DNA of 46,254 nucleotides from Glycomyces sp. L485 (GTDB lineage: Bacteria > Actinomycetota > Actinomycetes > Mycobacteriales > Micromonosporaceae). The stretch is from the NCBI RefSeq assembly GCF_022548875.1, contig NZ_JAKZEW010000024.1, forward strand, positions 378-46,631. The letters are read 5' to 3'. Each line of letters begins with the position of its first letter. Positions within the stretch are counted from its first letter, which is position 1. The translations under genes and the position numbers were made by a program. The notes under the pieces were generated by a model. That model was not told where the DNA came from, made no database searches, and worked only from the letters and a program-made list of their open reading frames with translations. Positions 1-8,602 of this stretch are shown piece after piece.

Positions 1-443
1 ATCCCGCGAACCCTAGAGTCCCGCTCCTGCTCCCGCTCCCCACGACCGACCTCCGTGGCCGACGACCCGCCCCCGACCTCCACTCAGATCCTTCGCCGCT
101 GCCCGCCTGAAGCCCGCCCGAAGCGGACCGAACTCCGAAGGGCCCGCCCCCACCCGACTCCTACCTCGTCATCGCCGCCGCCCTTGGGGCAGAAGAACCA
201 TCTGCCCGACATCACTCCCGCCAACGCCCCCGCGACCATTGCCGGACTCCCCAGGCAAACATGGACACACTCCGGCACTTCACTGTTACGGGACGGCCGC
301 ATCCTCATCGCCGCTCCGCCCGAAGTCGGGGGTCAAAGGAAGTCTTGTGGCAGCCAACCGGCTTGGCGCGCCTTCTCTTCATCGTCGCCGGCTTTGAGCA
401 GCGGGACGAATCCTGTCGACGTTCAATGCCTCTCAGCGGAGTG
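1..443. other. gene-free left edge
   Basis: No reading frame here has a ribosome-binding site, a recognisable domain or a clean start, although high GC leaves open frames on both strands. The one notable element is a 50-base segment at 196-245 that recurs, inverted, near 20.8 kb and is listed separately. The stretch lies downstream of the acyltransferase that ends at 444 on the minus strand. Confidence 0.5.
196..245 (+). repeat. dispersed 50-bp element, copy A
   Basis: Positions 196-245 match the reverse complement of 20824-20873 with two mismatches in 50. Weaker similarity continues for roughly 60 more bases (to about 300 here and about 20765 in the other copy). Both copies lie in gene-poor DNA. 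The same six-residue-plus pattern HLPD.TPAN.PATIAG is readable in one frame of both copies, so this may be the decayed end of a once-coding or mobile sequence. No terminal repeats or target duplication were found. Confidence 0.75.
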
Positions 444-1049
444 CTATTGGTCTTCGACCGGCGCGAGGGCGCCGTCGGCCTCTCGGTAGCGCTCCTTGGT
501 CTCGGGGCACACCCACACACCGTTTTCTGCGGGGTCGGCTTCGAGCCGGGCGCCGGAGCGGCCGACCCAGCCGGCTTGGCGGGCCGGAACGCCCAGGACG
601 AGCGCGTAGTCAGGGACGTCCTTGGTGACCACGGCGCCGGCGGCGACCATCGCCCACTTGCCGATCCGCACCGGAGCGACACACACGGAGCGAGCCCCGA
701 GCGAGGCGCCGGTCTCGACGGTGACGCCTACGGCATCCCAGTCTGCGTTGTTCTTGCGGCGGCCGTCGGCGGCGATTGCGCGCGGTTGGCGGTCATTGGT
801 GAGCACGGCTGCCGGTCCGACGAACACGCCGTCGGCGAGCGTCGCCGGCTCGTAGACGAGGGCGTAGTTCTGGAGCTTCACGTTCGAGCCGATGCGCACG
901 CCGGTGCCGACGTAGGCGCCGCGCCCTACGATGCAGTTCTCTCCGAGGACGGCCCTCTCCCTGATCTGGGCGAGTTCCCAGACGCTGGTGCCGTCGCCGA
1001 GCTCGGCGGACGGGTCGACCTGTGCAGAGGGCTGGATCCTGTACTGCAT
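444..1049 (-). CDS. left-handed beta-helix acyltransferase (sugar N-acetyltransferase type)
   Basis: A 201-residue protein. The start at 1049 is preferred because AAGGA sits just upstream of ATG; a longer frame would begin at 1076 without one. Residues about 5-150 carry imperfect hexapeptide repeats ([LIV]-G-x-x-x-x), for example around VGRGAYVGTGVRIGSNV and IGKWAMVAAGAVVTKDV, typical of trimeric acetyl-CoA-dependent acyltransferases. The order of motifs resembles WbpD/WlbB enzymes that acetylate the 3-amino group of UDP-2-acetamido-3-amino sugars. The C-terminal 40 residues (PAENGVWVCPETKERY) look like a small added segment. The likely role is decoration of a nucleotide sugar for surface polysaccharide, which fits the glycosyltransferases nearby; the exact substrate is not readable from sequence. 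Confidence 0.85.
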   Translation of the reverse strand: MQYRIQPSAQVDPSAELGDGTSVWELAQIRERAVLGENCIVGRGAYVGTGVRIGSNVKLQNYALVYEPATLADGVFVGPAAVLTNDRQPRAIAADGRRKNNADWDAVGVTVETGASLGARSVCVAPVRIGKWAMVAAGAVVTKDVPDYALVLGVPARQAGWVGRSGARLEADPAENGVWVCPETKERYREADGALAPVEDQ

Positions 1050-1144
1050 CGGTGTCCTTCGGGTTCTGCGAGTCATTCGCTGCAGATGTACTGGCCTGGC
1101 CGGGCGTGCTCATGCTATCGGAACCGCCGCAGGGCAAGTGACGA

Positions 1145-1175
1145 GCGGGCCCGGACTCGATGAGTCCGGGCCCGC
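1145..1175 (-). terminator. strong hairpin terminator after the propeller gene
   Basis: A perfect 14-bp stem (1145-1158 with 1162-1175, arm GCGGGCCCGGACTC) with a 3-base loop, about 45 bases beyond the stop of the beta-propeller gene on the minus strand. There is no T tract, as is usual in actinomycetes. Confidence 0.8.
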
Positions 1176-1220
1176 CGTCTTGGGATCAGGAACGACGCGT
1201 TCCCACGCGCCGGAGTCCGA

Positions 1221-2711
1221 TCACGGCGGGGCTCCGTTGACCGCCGCGCCAAGGAGGAACGTCTGCTGGATGTTCCACACGTCCGGGTTGAGCGCCATCC
1301 GCGCCGAGTACCACACCCGGTATCCGGGTCTGCCGAATTCGGTGTCCGTGAACATGGTCGCCCGGTACAGGTGGTCGTGCATGGTGGGTTTGATTCTCGG
1401 AATACCCGAGAAGTGCGAGTTCTCAAAGCTCAACGGCGTCTCTCCCAGGATGAACAACAGGTCTCCGTCACGGCCGGTGGAACCTATCGCGGTGTCGTTC
1501 AACAGGCCGATGTACGAGGTGTCGTCCTTGAAGATGTTCAGGTGCCACGGCTCCTTGTCCCGCTGCATCGGCCCCAGGCTCACGGCGTCCGCGGGGCTCC
1601 AGTTCGCTTTCGCGGGAGTGGATCCGCCTTCGTAGTAGACCATCCGGTTCGGCGAGCCCAGGATGTCGATCGCCCACATGACCCAGCGGCCGTCCTCGTA
1701 CAGCAGCGACGGCGACAGCGGCCGACTCACCCTCATGGAGCTCCGCAGGGCCTCCGCCGGCGCAGACCAGTTGACGCCGTCCGTGGACGTCGAGTACTTG
1801 ATCCGCTCCTGGAGTGCGTCGGGAATCACCACCCGCCAGAACACGTACATCGTGTCGTCCGGGCCCATCTGCAGGTCGGTGTCGGAGTTGTAGGGCCCCG
1901 GCAGCCCGGGTTGGTCGTCGATCGGGTTGGTCAGGCCCGTCGGCACGACCCAGTTGACCCCGTCGTTGGACGCGGCGATGTTCGGGTCCTCCCACGCGGA
2001 ATTGCTGGAGGGATACGGCGTGTGCGCCATCCAGTACTCGAAGCCGTTCCAACCGCCGGGCACCCGAACGACGCTCGGGTGGGTGGTCTGGCCTCCGGAG
2101 GGCGACTGCACCGTCGGGATCGTCCGCTTCCCGCCGTAGGGCCCCCAGACCCTGTCAGGCACCTCGACGGCCTGCTCCGGGACGACCGGCGCGCATTCGT
2201 CCAGGTCGGTCTCCGCTTGCAGCACGATCCGCTCGTCACCGCGCCCGTCCGCGAACTTCCGGTCGACCTCCGCCTTCAGGCCGACGCGGCCGACGTCCCC
2301 CGGAACCATCGCCGTCCCGGACAGCGAGCCCTCTCCGGGTGGAGGCAACTCGGTGCCGGGCTGGAGGGTGCCGGCGAGATCGGCGTCCCCCCAGGGATCC
2401 GATTCGGGTCCGATCTGGACGTCGACGTCGGCGAGGACGTAGGTGTATTCGGGGTGGACGGGATCACCGATCGCATCGGTCAGCAGGAACTCCACCTCCA
2501 GATCACCCGCGCCGCCGCAGATGGCTGAATCGAATTCGAGCGCCGGTCCGGTCTGGGGAGTCTGCTGGGCCTGGGAGGGGATGCCGATCATGACTGTGGT
2601 GAGTACACCGGAGGCGGTCACCAGGAGCCATTGGCGCGACAGAGAACTCATTCGTCTTTGCCCCTCTCCGCTGAGAATGGACAGCGGTCGAATATCCCTG
2701 AATTGATGCAT
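1221..2711 (-). CDS. secreted beta-propeller glycosidase-like protein
   Basis: 496 residues from the preferred ATG at 2711, which has AAGGA seven bases upstream; an ATG at 2651 with GGAGAGG is the alternative and would give a shorter signal peptide. The N-terminus has a hydrophobic stretch (LLVTASGVLTTVMIGIP) ending in SQA, a likely Sec signal. The first third is a beta-rich domain. From about residue 200 there are repeated blades with the patterns S.DGVNW, WEDPNIAASNDG and YEDGRWVMW seen in GH43/GH32-like and sialidase-like five-bladed propellers. This predicts an exported sugar-binding or sugar-cleaving protein; catalytic acids cannot be assigned by eye. It starts 14 bases after the preceding gene, so the two are probably one operon. 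Confidence 0.7.
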   Translation of the reverse strand: MHQFRDIRPLSILSGEGQRRMSSLSRQWLLVTASGVLTTVMIGIPSQAQQTPQTGPALEFDSAICGGAGDLEVEFLLTDAIGDPVHPEYTYVLADVDVQIGPESDPWGDADLAGTLQPGTELPPPGEGSLSGTAMVPGDVGRVGLKAEVDRKFADGRGDERIVLQAETDLDECAPVVPEQAVEVPDRVWGPYGGKRTIPTVQSPSGGQTTHPSVVRVPGGWNGFEYWMAHTPYPSSNSAWEDPNIAASNDGVNWVVPTGLTNPIDDQPGLPGPYNSDTDLQMGPDDTMYVFWRVVIPDALQERIKYSTSTDGVNWSAPAEALRSSMRVSRPLSPSLLYEDGRWVMWAIDILGSPNRMVYYEGGSTPAKANWSPADAVSLGPMQRDKEPWHLNIFKDDTSYIGLLNDTAIGSTGRDGDLLFILGETPLSFENSHFSGIPRIKPTMHDHLYRATMFTDTEFGRPGYRVWYSARMALNPDVWNIQQTFLLGAAVNGAPP

Positions 2712-2725
2712 TTCCGATCCTTGCC

Positions 2726-3427
2726 TCAGGCGGGATGTGTCACGGTCAAATCGAAGTCGGTCAGCAAGCCGACCGGTTCGGAGCCGGTCACGCCATCCGC
2801 CCCGTCCCACAGGATTTCCAGGCTCGGCACCCTGAAGGTCTGGCCGAACGGCGGGAACTGCGGGTCCGCGACGGTTTCGGTCGGCAGCAGCCTGATCGGG
2901 GCGGTATAGAGGTAGAGGGGATCGCCACCGTTCACGATGCCGGGCACCGACTCGACCTCGAATTCCAGGCCGGGATTGAAGATGATCGACTGCGTCGACT
3001 GGTCGTATTGGAAGTCCGTCGGGATTCCGGGGCGGATTGAGACGAAGACTTCTCCGAAGGCCCCCTCCTGGCCGCTCAGCCGGAGCACGAGGTTCGCGGT
3101 GTTCATCGCTTGCGTCCCCTGGGGCCTCGCAAGGTCAACTTCGCCCGCGAAAGCCTCGGTGTCGAACGGTTCAGGCTGCCCCAGAATTTCGATCGTCGCC
3201 CCGGGGCTCGTCAGCGAGACTCGCCTGTAATTGGGGTTTTCGGTGGCCTGTTCGGGCGCCGGTGTGGCACCGGGCGCGGAGGGGGCTCCGTTCGTCGGCG
3301 CCGCCGTGATCATGGTGGCGGCGAGCAGGACCGCGAGTGGCGCCGCGGCCGCGGCGATGGTGAGCCGGTTCCTTCGAAGGAAGGCGAATCTCGGCCGGAT
3401 GGGCCGGTCGGTCGACTGGAGTGCCAT
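2726..3427 (-). CDS. small membrane-anchored or secreted protein of unknown family
   Basis: 233 residues from ATG 3427, preceded by GGAAAGGGG. Basic residues about 8-20 (RPRFAFLRRNR) are followed by a hydrophobic segment (LTIAAAAAPLAVLLAATMI), then a proline/alanine-rich stretch and a beta-rich domain of about 170 residues with no cysteine cluster or catalytic motif. This is either an uncleaved anchor or a long signal peptide. It is followed closely by the propeller gene, so it may be a partner of that protein at the cell surface. I do not recognise the family. Confidence 0.7.
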   Translation of the reverse strand: MALQSTDRPIRPRFAFLRRNRLTIAAAAAPLAVLLAATMITAAPTNGAPSAPGATPAPEQATENPNYRRVSLTSPGATIEILGQPEPFDTEAFAGEVDLARPQGTQAMNTANLVLRLSGQEGAFGEVFVSIRPGIPTDFQYDQSTQSIIFNPGLEFEVESVPGIVNGGDPLYLYTAPIRLLPTETVADPQFPPFGQTFRVPSLEILWDGADGVTGSEPVGLLTDFDLTVTHPA

Positions 3428-3708
3428 GGCGCCCCTTTCCTGTTCCGTGGTCACGGCGGGGCTCTCATGGCCCGCACCGATCGGCATCCACACCGGACCA
3501 TAGGTGCCCAGGACGCCGCATGTGCCGATTCGGTCGAAATCCAGCGCCGAGCGGACGTGTCGGCAGTGGCCGACGGTATAGGTCGCGACCCGAGGTATTT
3601 CTCATTTCTTCGGAATCATGCCCGTGGCTACTGTATGCAGTTGACTAAGGACGGTCACTGTCTGTGCACCACGAAGGCCAATCGGCCCTGATTTCGAAGG
3701 AAGCATTC

Positions 3709-4632
3709 ATGAAAAACAGCTCGCACCCGGGCCGTATCGCCCGGGTTCTGCGGTGGCTCGTCGCCGCGAACGTCTACATCGTGGGCGCCGCCGTCTTCGT
3801 CGTTCCGCCCACGGCCTCGGCGCAGTCCGAAGCCCACGACGCCGGCCCGGCCGAACAGGTGGCCGCCGGGAATTACGACTACAACGGCGACGGCCTCGAC
3901 GACGTGGTGGCCCGCCGGGACGCGACCGGAAACCTCGAGGTCTGGCCGGGCGACGGTACCGGCGGCTTCGGCACGAAGTACATTGTCGGCGGTGGCTGGG
4001 GCGTCATGAACCTCATCGAGACCGCAGGCGACCTCAACAACGACGGCAACGCCGACATCATCGCCCGGGAGGCGAGCACCGGTCGGCTGTGGTTCTACCC
4101 GGGCAACGGAACCACGTTCAATTCGCGCTCGTCGATCGGCCTCGGCTGGGGGGTCATGAGCGCCATCGTCTCCGGGCACGACTACACCGGCAACGGCAAC
4201 GTCGACATAATCGCCACCGAGGCCGGCACCGGGACTCTGTGGCTCTACCCCGGCGCCGGCACGGGCAATACATTCGCCAAACGGATCCAGATCGGGTCGA
4301 GCTTCCACCTGGTGGAGGAACTGACCGCGGTCGGGGACATGAACGAGGACGGCCACGCCGACGTCGTCGGCGTGAGGCTCGCCGACGAGTGCATGTACTT
4401 CTATGCGGGACCGGCCACCGGGCAGTTCGCGCCTCCGCTCCTGTTCGACTGCGGCTGGGACGTGATGGAGTCGGCGGCCGCCGTCGGCGACTTCGACGGA
4501 GACGGCCACGCGGACTGGCTCGGTCGTGAGCCGGACCATAACCTGCTCTACCTGTTCAAGGGCGACGGCACCGGCCGTTACTCCTCGTCCCCTGTCATCG
4601 ATTTCGGGTGGAACTCGATGACGATCGCCTGA
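3709..4632 (+). CDS. secreted FG-GAP/VCBS repeat protein
   Basis: 307 residues. ATG 3709 has AAGGAAG upstream and starts MKNSS, giving a normal signal peptide (arginines, then a hydrophobic run to SAQS); an upstream ATG at 3664 is less likely. The mature protein holds five calcium-loop repeats of the type D-x-[ND]-G-[DN]-G-x-x-D (DYNGDGLDD, DLNNDGNAD, DYTGNGNVD, DMNEDGHAD, DFDGDGHAD) about 45-50 residues apart. That predicts a single seven-bladed propeller as in FG-GAP/integrin-alpha-like domains. No enzymatic motif is visible, so binding to carbohydrate or protein is the likely role. It is divergent from the secreted pair at 1221-3427, with which it shares a 281-base intergenic region. Confidence 0.85.
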   Translation: MKNSSHPGRIARVLRWLVAANVYIVGAAVFVVPPTASAQSEAHDAGPAEQVAAGNYDYNGDGLDDVVARRDATGNLEVWPGDGTGGFGTKYIVGGGWGVMNLIETAGDLNNDGNADIIAREASTGRLWFYPGNGTTFNSRSSIGLGWGVMSAIVSGHDYTGNGNVDIIATEAGTGTLWLYPGAGTGNTFAKRIQIGSSFHLVEELTAVGDMNEDGHADVVGVRLADECMYFYAGPATGQFAPPLLFDCGWDVMESAAAVGDFDGDGHADWLGREPDHNLLYLFKGDGTGRYSSSPVIDFGWNSMTIA

Positions 4633-4650
4633 CGGCGATGAAGTGAGGCG

Positions 4651-4703
4651 CCGCGTCCGGGGCCTCGGCTCAGAGGTCACGGCCGAGCTGTCCCCGGACG
4701 CGG
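4651..4703 (+). terminator. two-tier terminator hairpin
   Basis: The outer stem pairs 4651-4662 with 4692-4703 (12 bp, arm CCGCGTCCGGGG). An inner stem pairs CTCGGC at 4664-4669 with GCCGAG at 4682-4687. It lies 18 bases after the FG-GAP stop and ends transcription before the glycosyltransferase operon. Confidence 0.8.
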
Positions 4704-4878
4704 TCGGTGCCGTCGCCACCGGCGTTCACCGAATCGTCACCACCACGGCGTAGGTCTTGCGCGAGCGGCCGCAGCTCGGGCTCGCTCACCAGCGGAACGG
4801 CTGTATCGAAACGGGAGACGGTTCGACGGGATCGGGCAACACGCCGAGCAATTGGCCTTCAAAGTCCCGCTCGGCCAG

Positions 4879-4884
4879 TATCGT
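4879..4884 (+). promoter_or_regulatory. possible -10 box giving a leaderless glycosyltransferase transcript
   Basis: TATCGT ends nine bases before the ATG at 4893, and no Shine-Dalgarno sequence is present, so transcription may begin at or within a few bases of the start codon. No good -35 is seen. Inference from spacing only. Confidence 0.35.
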
Positions 4885-4892
4885 GCCTGTGC

Positions 4893-6956
4893 ATGACCGA
4901 TTCCCTCGTAGCAGGCAGTCGACCGCGAGATCCCGGATTTCGCCACGGGCCGAACCCGATGCCGACCGCCGGAGACGATGCGCCGCGTACCGGCGGATCG
5001 GAGACCGTCGACCGGTTGGTCGAGCGGGCGCTGGTCACCGCGAAGGCCTGCAGTGTCAACGACATCTACCTGTGGGGGCAGTACCACAACTCGCGCCTGG
5101 CGCGGCACGTGCTGGCACGCCTCGCGTGTCCGGACGACCCCGACGCCGTCCTGCGACCCGGCGCCGACCGGTCGCGGCTGAGCAAGGCCGCCCTCAACCT
5201 CGAAGCGGTCTGCGCGCTCGCGGCGTCGATCGCGCTCAAGGCCCGCGACCACGATGAGCGCGCCACGGCCCTTGAGCTGTTCGACCTGGCCCACAGGCGG
5301 CTGGATGGCCGGATCCCATTGGAGTACCGCGAACCGCACGTCATGACGGCCTATCTCGACGGCCGCGGCAGACGCGTCAAGACGCTGATCGGCTCCTACG
5401 GCGAGCTGCCCTGTCGACTGGATGAGGCGATTCGCTGCCAGGACGCGCACCCGTGCAATGGCGGTTCCGCGCGGGGCTACCTGCGTCGCCTCAAGGAGTT
5501 CGCCGACTGGCCGGAGTTGTCGGATCCCGACGACGATGCGCCCCTGAGCATCGACCGGCTCCGGACCCGACCGGTGGAGGCGGTCGAGGGCGGCCACCTG
5601 ATCTCGGTGGTCATGACCTGCTTCAAACCTGACAAGACGCTGCTGACCGCCGTGCGGTCGATCGTCGCGCAATCCTGGCAGAACTGGGAACTGCTGCTGG
5701 TCGACGACGGCTCCGGGGCGGAGTACCGGAACGTCCTCCGTGAGGCCGCCGCCCTCGACCAGCGCGTCAAACTGCTGATCCAACCCCAGAACGCCGGCAC
5801 CTACCAGGCGAGGAACCGCGCGTTGGCGGTCGCCAAGGGCCGGTTCGTCACCGGACTGGACTCCGATGACTGGGCGCACCCGCACCGCCTCGAGAAGCAG
5901 GTGCGACCGCTGATCGACAATCCGGGCCTGGTCATGGTCGAATCGCACAGCATCGCGGTCAGGGAGGACCTGTCGCTGATGATCGATCCCCAGACCGCGG
6001 TGATCGCAGCGAGGTCGACCCCGATCATGGTCCGCGCCGACCCGGTCCTGCGGCGGATCGGCTTCTTCGACGAGGTCAGGAAGACCGCCGACTCCGAATT
6101 CCGCTCTCGCGTCAAGACGGTGTTCGGCAGGCGGGCCGTCGCTCGACTCGCGACCGGGCCGCTGACACTCGTCCGCCACTCGGCGACCACGCTGTCGGCC
6201 GGGGAGGTCTCGCGGCACTGGATGTCGGCGAGCCGACTCGCCTACCACTCCGGGTTCACCGACTGGCACCGGAACATAACCAAAGGCACTACGGAGCCTT
6301 TCATGGCGTCGCTGGCGAGGCCCCGTCCGTTCCCCATCGCCCGCGACATCACGCGCACCAAGGCGCAGAACCGCGAGATCGCATACGGCCGCATCTTCGC
6401 GGCGGACTGGCGCTCTCTCGACCGACGGCGCCGCCTGATGCTCGACGACGCGGCTCTTCTGGCCGAGAGCGGGGTCCGGGTCGGACTCGTCCACCGCCCC
6501 GAATGGACAGCGGTAGACGGCGCGCGTCCCTTGATCAACCGGTCCGTCCTGGCGTCGGCCTCGAAGTACGGGTTCGACTTCATCGACCTCGAGGAGCGGC
6601 ACACCGCGCCGATCGTCGTGCCCACCAAAGCCTATGTCGAATTGCTCCGATTCGAGCACCCCGAGCTCGCGGTGGACCGCATCCGCGTGCAGTCGGCGGA
6701 GCCCGAACCCGCCGAGAAACCCCGCCTCAGTACCGAGACCGGGCGCGGACGCACCGCTTCGCGTCGAGCGCTCACCAAGAAGGAAGCGGCGCTCGCCGGC
6801 GCCGGACTGTGCGCCACCGCCGCGGCGATCGGGTTCGCGGCAGTTGTGGAGCCCACTTCCCTGCAATGGTCCGCGGGTGGAAGCCTCGCGATCTGGACCG
6901 GCCTAGTGCTGGCGATGATCACTCGGCGTTTTGCCTTCCGCTCCGTATCGGGATGA
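4893..6956 (+). CDS. GT2 glycosyltransferase fused to a partial GT4-like segment and two membrane helices
   Basis: 687 residues from ATG 4893 (a later ATG at 4959 is possible). Residues about 20-230 are helical and of unknown role. Residues about 235-440 form a GT-A family 2 domain: SVVMTCFKP, then LLLVDDGSG near 270 and the metal-binding LDSDDW near 321-326. Residues about 505-600 (LDDAALLAESGVRVGLVHRP) resemble the N-terminal half of the GT4-type domains in the next two genes, but the matching C-terminal half is missing. The protein ends with two predicted membrane helices (about 630-680). It probably adds sugars to a membrane-linked glycan. It overlaps or abuts the next gene and is part of a three-gene operon. 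Confidence 0.85.
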   Translation: MTDSLVAGSRPRDPGFRHGPNPMPTAGDDAPRTGGSETVDRLVERALVTAKACSVNDIYLWGQYHNSRLARHVLARLACPDDPDAVLRPGADRSRLSKAALNLEAVCALAASIALKARDHDERATALELFDLAHRRLDGRIPLEYREPHVMTAYLDGRGRRVKTLIGSYGELPCRLDEAIRCQDAHPCNGGSARGYLRRLKEFADWPELSDPDDDAPLSIDRLRTRPVEAVEGGHLISVVMTCFKPDKTLLTAVRSIVAQSWQNWELLLVDDGSGAEYRNVLREAAALDQRVKLLIQPQNAGTYQARNRALAVAKGRFVTGLDSDDWAHPHRLEKQVRPLIDNPGLVMVESHSIAVREDLSLMIDPQTAVIAARSTPIMVRADPVLRRIGFFDEVRKTADSEFRSRVKTVFGRRAVARLATGPLTLVRHSATTLSAGEVSRHWMSASRLAYHSGFTDWHRNITKGTTEPFMASLARPRPFPIARDITRTKAQNREIAYGRIFAADWRSLDRRRRLMLDDAALLAESGVRVGLVHRPEWTAVDGARPLINRSVLASASKYGFDFIDLEERHTAPIVVPTKAYVELLRFEHPELAVDRIRVQSAEPEPAEKPRLSTETGRGRTASRRALTKKEAALAGAGLCATAAAIGFAAVVEPTSLQWSAGGSLAIWTGLVLAMITRRFAFRSVSG

Positions 6957-7012
6957 CCGCCGCGGACCGTACCTCACGCGCTCGACCGAAAGAGACGAGG
7001 AACCCACAAGTC

Positions 7013-8602
7013 ATGCGCCTGAAGCAAATAGCAAGAACCGCCGCGCGTCGGCCGACCTGGTCGGCGGCCGCGGCCCTGCCCGCCGCTCCGGTGGTCGCGA
7101 TCGTGCTCCCATTCGACGGCCCTGGCCTGCGCGCGGCCGTCACGGTCGGCGCGCTCGGCCTGCTGACCGCCTTCGTGCATCTGCGTCTGCAGCGGGCGCT
7201 CGACCGGGCGCGGGCCGCCGCAGTGGAACCGGAGCCTCGGCGGTCTTCCAGGGGTTCGCGACGCAGCGGACAGCCGCCGGCGAAGCGGCTCCGTGAGCTC
7301 GAGTCGTGGGAGAATCGGCTGAAGTACGGCTGGTCGGCGACGGCTGGAGCCGCCCTTCGTGAAATCGCCGAATCCCGGAACGAACACGCCGAGTGCCGGG
7401 TGAAGGCCATGGCCGCCCTGTGCGAGCACCGCGCGAAGCTCGGCCGAGTGCGCCGGGCCGAAGGGAGGACGCTGGAGGTCGACATCGCAGTGGTCTCCAC
7501 GCTGAACCTGCGGGGAGGCACGACCTCTGCGAACGAGGCCGAGATCCTGGCCTATCTCTCGGCCGGTCTGAAGGTCGCACTGGTCCACCACCCGGTCCGG
7601 GACCGGGCCATGGGCCGTCCGGTCGACCCCCGGCTGCGCACCCTGATCGACGGTGAGCACGTCATCGAGGTCCACCCCGAGGACACGGTCCGATGCGATC
7701 TGGCGATCGTGCGGTTCCCAGTGGCCCTGGCGAACATCATGGACGACCGTCCCCGGATCGACGCGGCCCGGACGGTGCTGCTGGTCAATCAGACGCCCTT
7801 CGAGGAATACGGGCTGACCGGCGGATACGGGACGGCCTGGAGCATCCGCGACGTCCACCGGAACGTCACCGAGTGGCTCGGTCCGCACACCTGGTACGCG
7901 ATCGGGCCGGCAGTGCGCGACGTTCTGCGTGAGCACCACGCCGACGAGCTCGCCGAGATCGACCTCGCCGACGACTTCTGGTACGAGACGATCGACATCG
8001 TCGATTGGACGGTGCGGCCGCGAAGGACGCGGGCGCAAGGCGACCCGATCCGGATCGGACGGCACAGCCGCGACCACGTCACCAAGTTCCCGAACATGGC
8101 GCAGCGCCTCCGCGCCGCCTACCCCGACGCCGCGGACATGGAGGTGCACGTGCTCGGCGGCCACGAGGCGCTGCTGCAGATCCTCGGCGCGATACCGCCG
8201 AGGTGGACCTCTCATCCCTTCGGCACCAAGTCCGCAGTGGAATTCCTGGCCGAGGTCGACGTCTACGTCTACTTCATCGACGAGAACCTGGCCGAGGCCT
8301 TCGGCCGCGCACCGCTGGAGGCCATGGCCGCGGGGGTCCCTTGCATCCTTCAGCCCAGCTTCGCCGAGCTGTTCGGCGACGGTGCGCTCTACTGCGAACC
8401 GGACGAGGTCGAGGCGCACGTGCGGCGCTTCATGGACGATCCGGTCCACTATGCCGAGCGTTCCGCCGCCGGCCTTCGCACGGTCCACGAGCGCTTCTCC
8501 CCGGAGGCCCTGCTGCGCCGAGTGAGCGGCCTCGGCGTCACCGTCGAACCGCGACCGGAGGCGGCCGAGGCCGCCGCCCTGAGCCTGGGAGGCGCCCGAT
8601 GA
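7013..8602 (+). CDS. membrane-associated GT4-type glycosyltransferase
   Basis: 529 residues from ATG 7013, with GAGGAA upstream. An in-frame ATG at 6953 overlaps the previous stop as ATGA and would add 20 residues. Two hydrophobic segments lie at residues about 15-60 (WSAAAALPAAPVVAIVLPF and a second run). A Rossmann-like half follows (LNLRGGTTSANEAEILAYL, then ALVHHP), and then a GT4-like C-terminal half with HVLGGHEALLQILG and the E-x7-E element EAFGRAPLE at about 428-436, which in GT-B enzymes contacts the donor nucleotide sugar. It is a clear paralogue of the following gene over its whole length. Its stop overlaps that gene's ATG (8599-8602), implying translational coupling. Confidence 0.85.
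   Translation: MRLKQIARTAARRPTWSAAAALPAAPVVAIVLPFDGPGLRAAVTVGALGLLTAFVHLRLQRALDRARAAAVEPEPRRSSRGSRRSGQPPAKRLRELESWENRLKYGWSATAGAALREIAESRNEHAECRVKAMAALCEHRAKLGRVRRAEGRTLEVDIAVVSTLNLRGGTTSANEAEILAYLSAGLKVALVHHPVRDRAMGRPVDPRLRTLIDGEHVIEVHPEDTVRCDLAIVRFPVALANIMDDRPRIDAARTVLLVNQTPFEEYGLTGGYGTAWSIRDVHRNVTEWLGPHTWYAIGPAVRDVLREHHADELAEIDLADDFWYETIDIVDWTVRPRRTRAQGDPIRIGRHSRDHVTKFPNMAQRLRAAYPDAADMEVHVLGGHEALLQILGAIPPRWTSHPFGTKSAVEFLAEVDVYVYFIDENLAEAFGRAPLEAMAAGVPCILQPSFAELFGDGALYCEPDEVEAHVRRFMDDPVHYAERSAAGLRTVHERFSPEALLRRVSGLGVTVEPRPEAAEAAALSLGGAR

Noticed and set aside
4737-6866. 709-codon open frame opposite the GT2 glycosyltransferase gene
   Set aside because: Rich in Arg, Gly and Val with no domain; it mirrors a well-supported gene on the other strand. 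High third-position GC keeps the antisense frame open.
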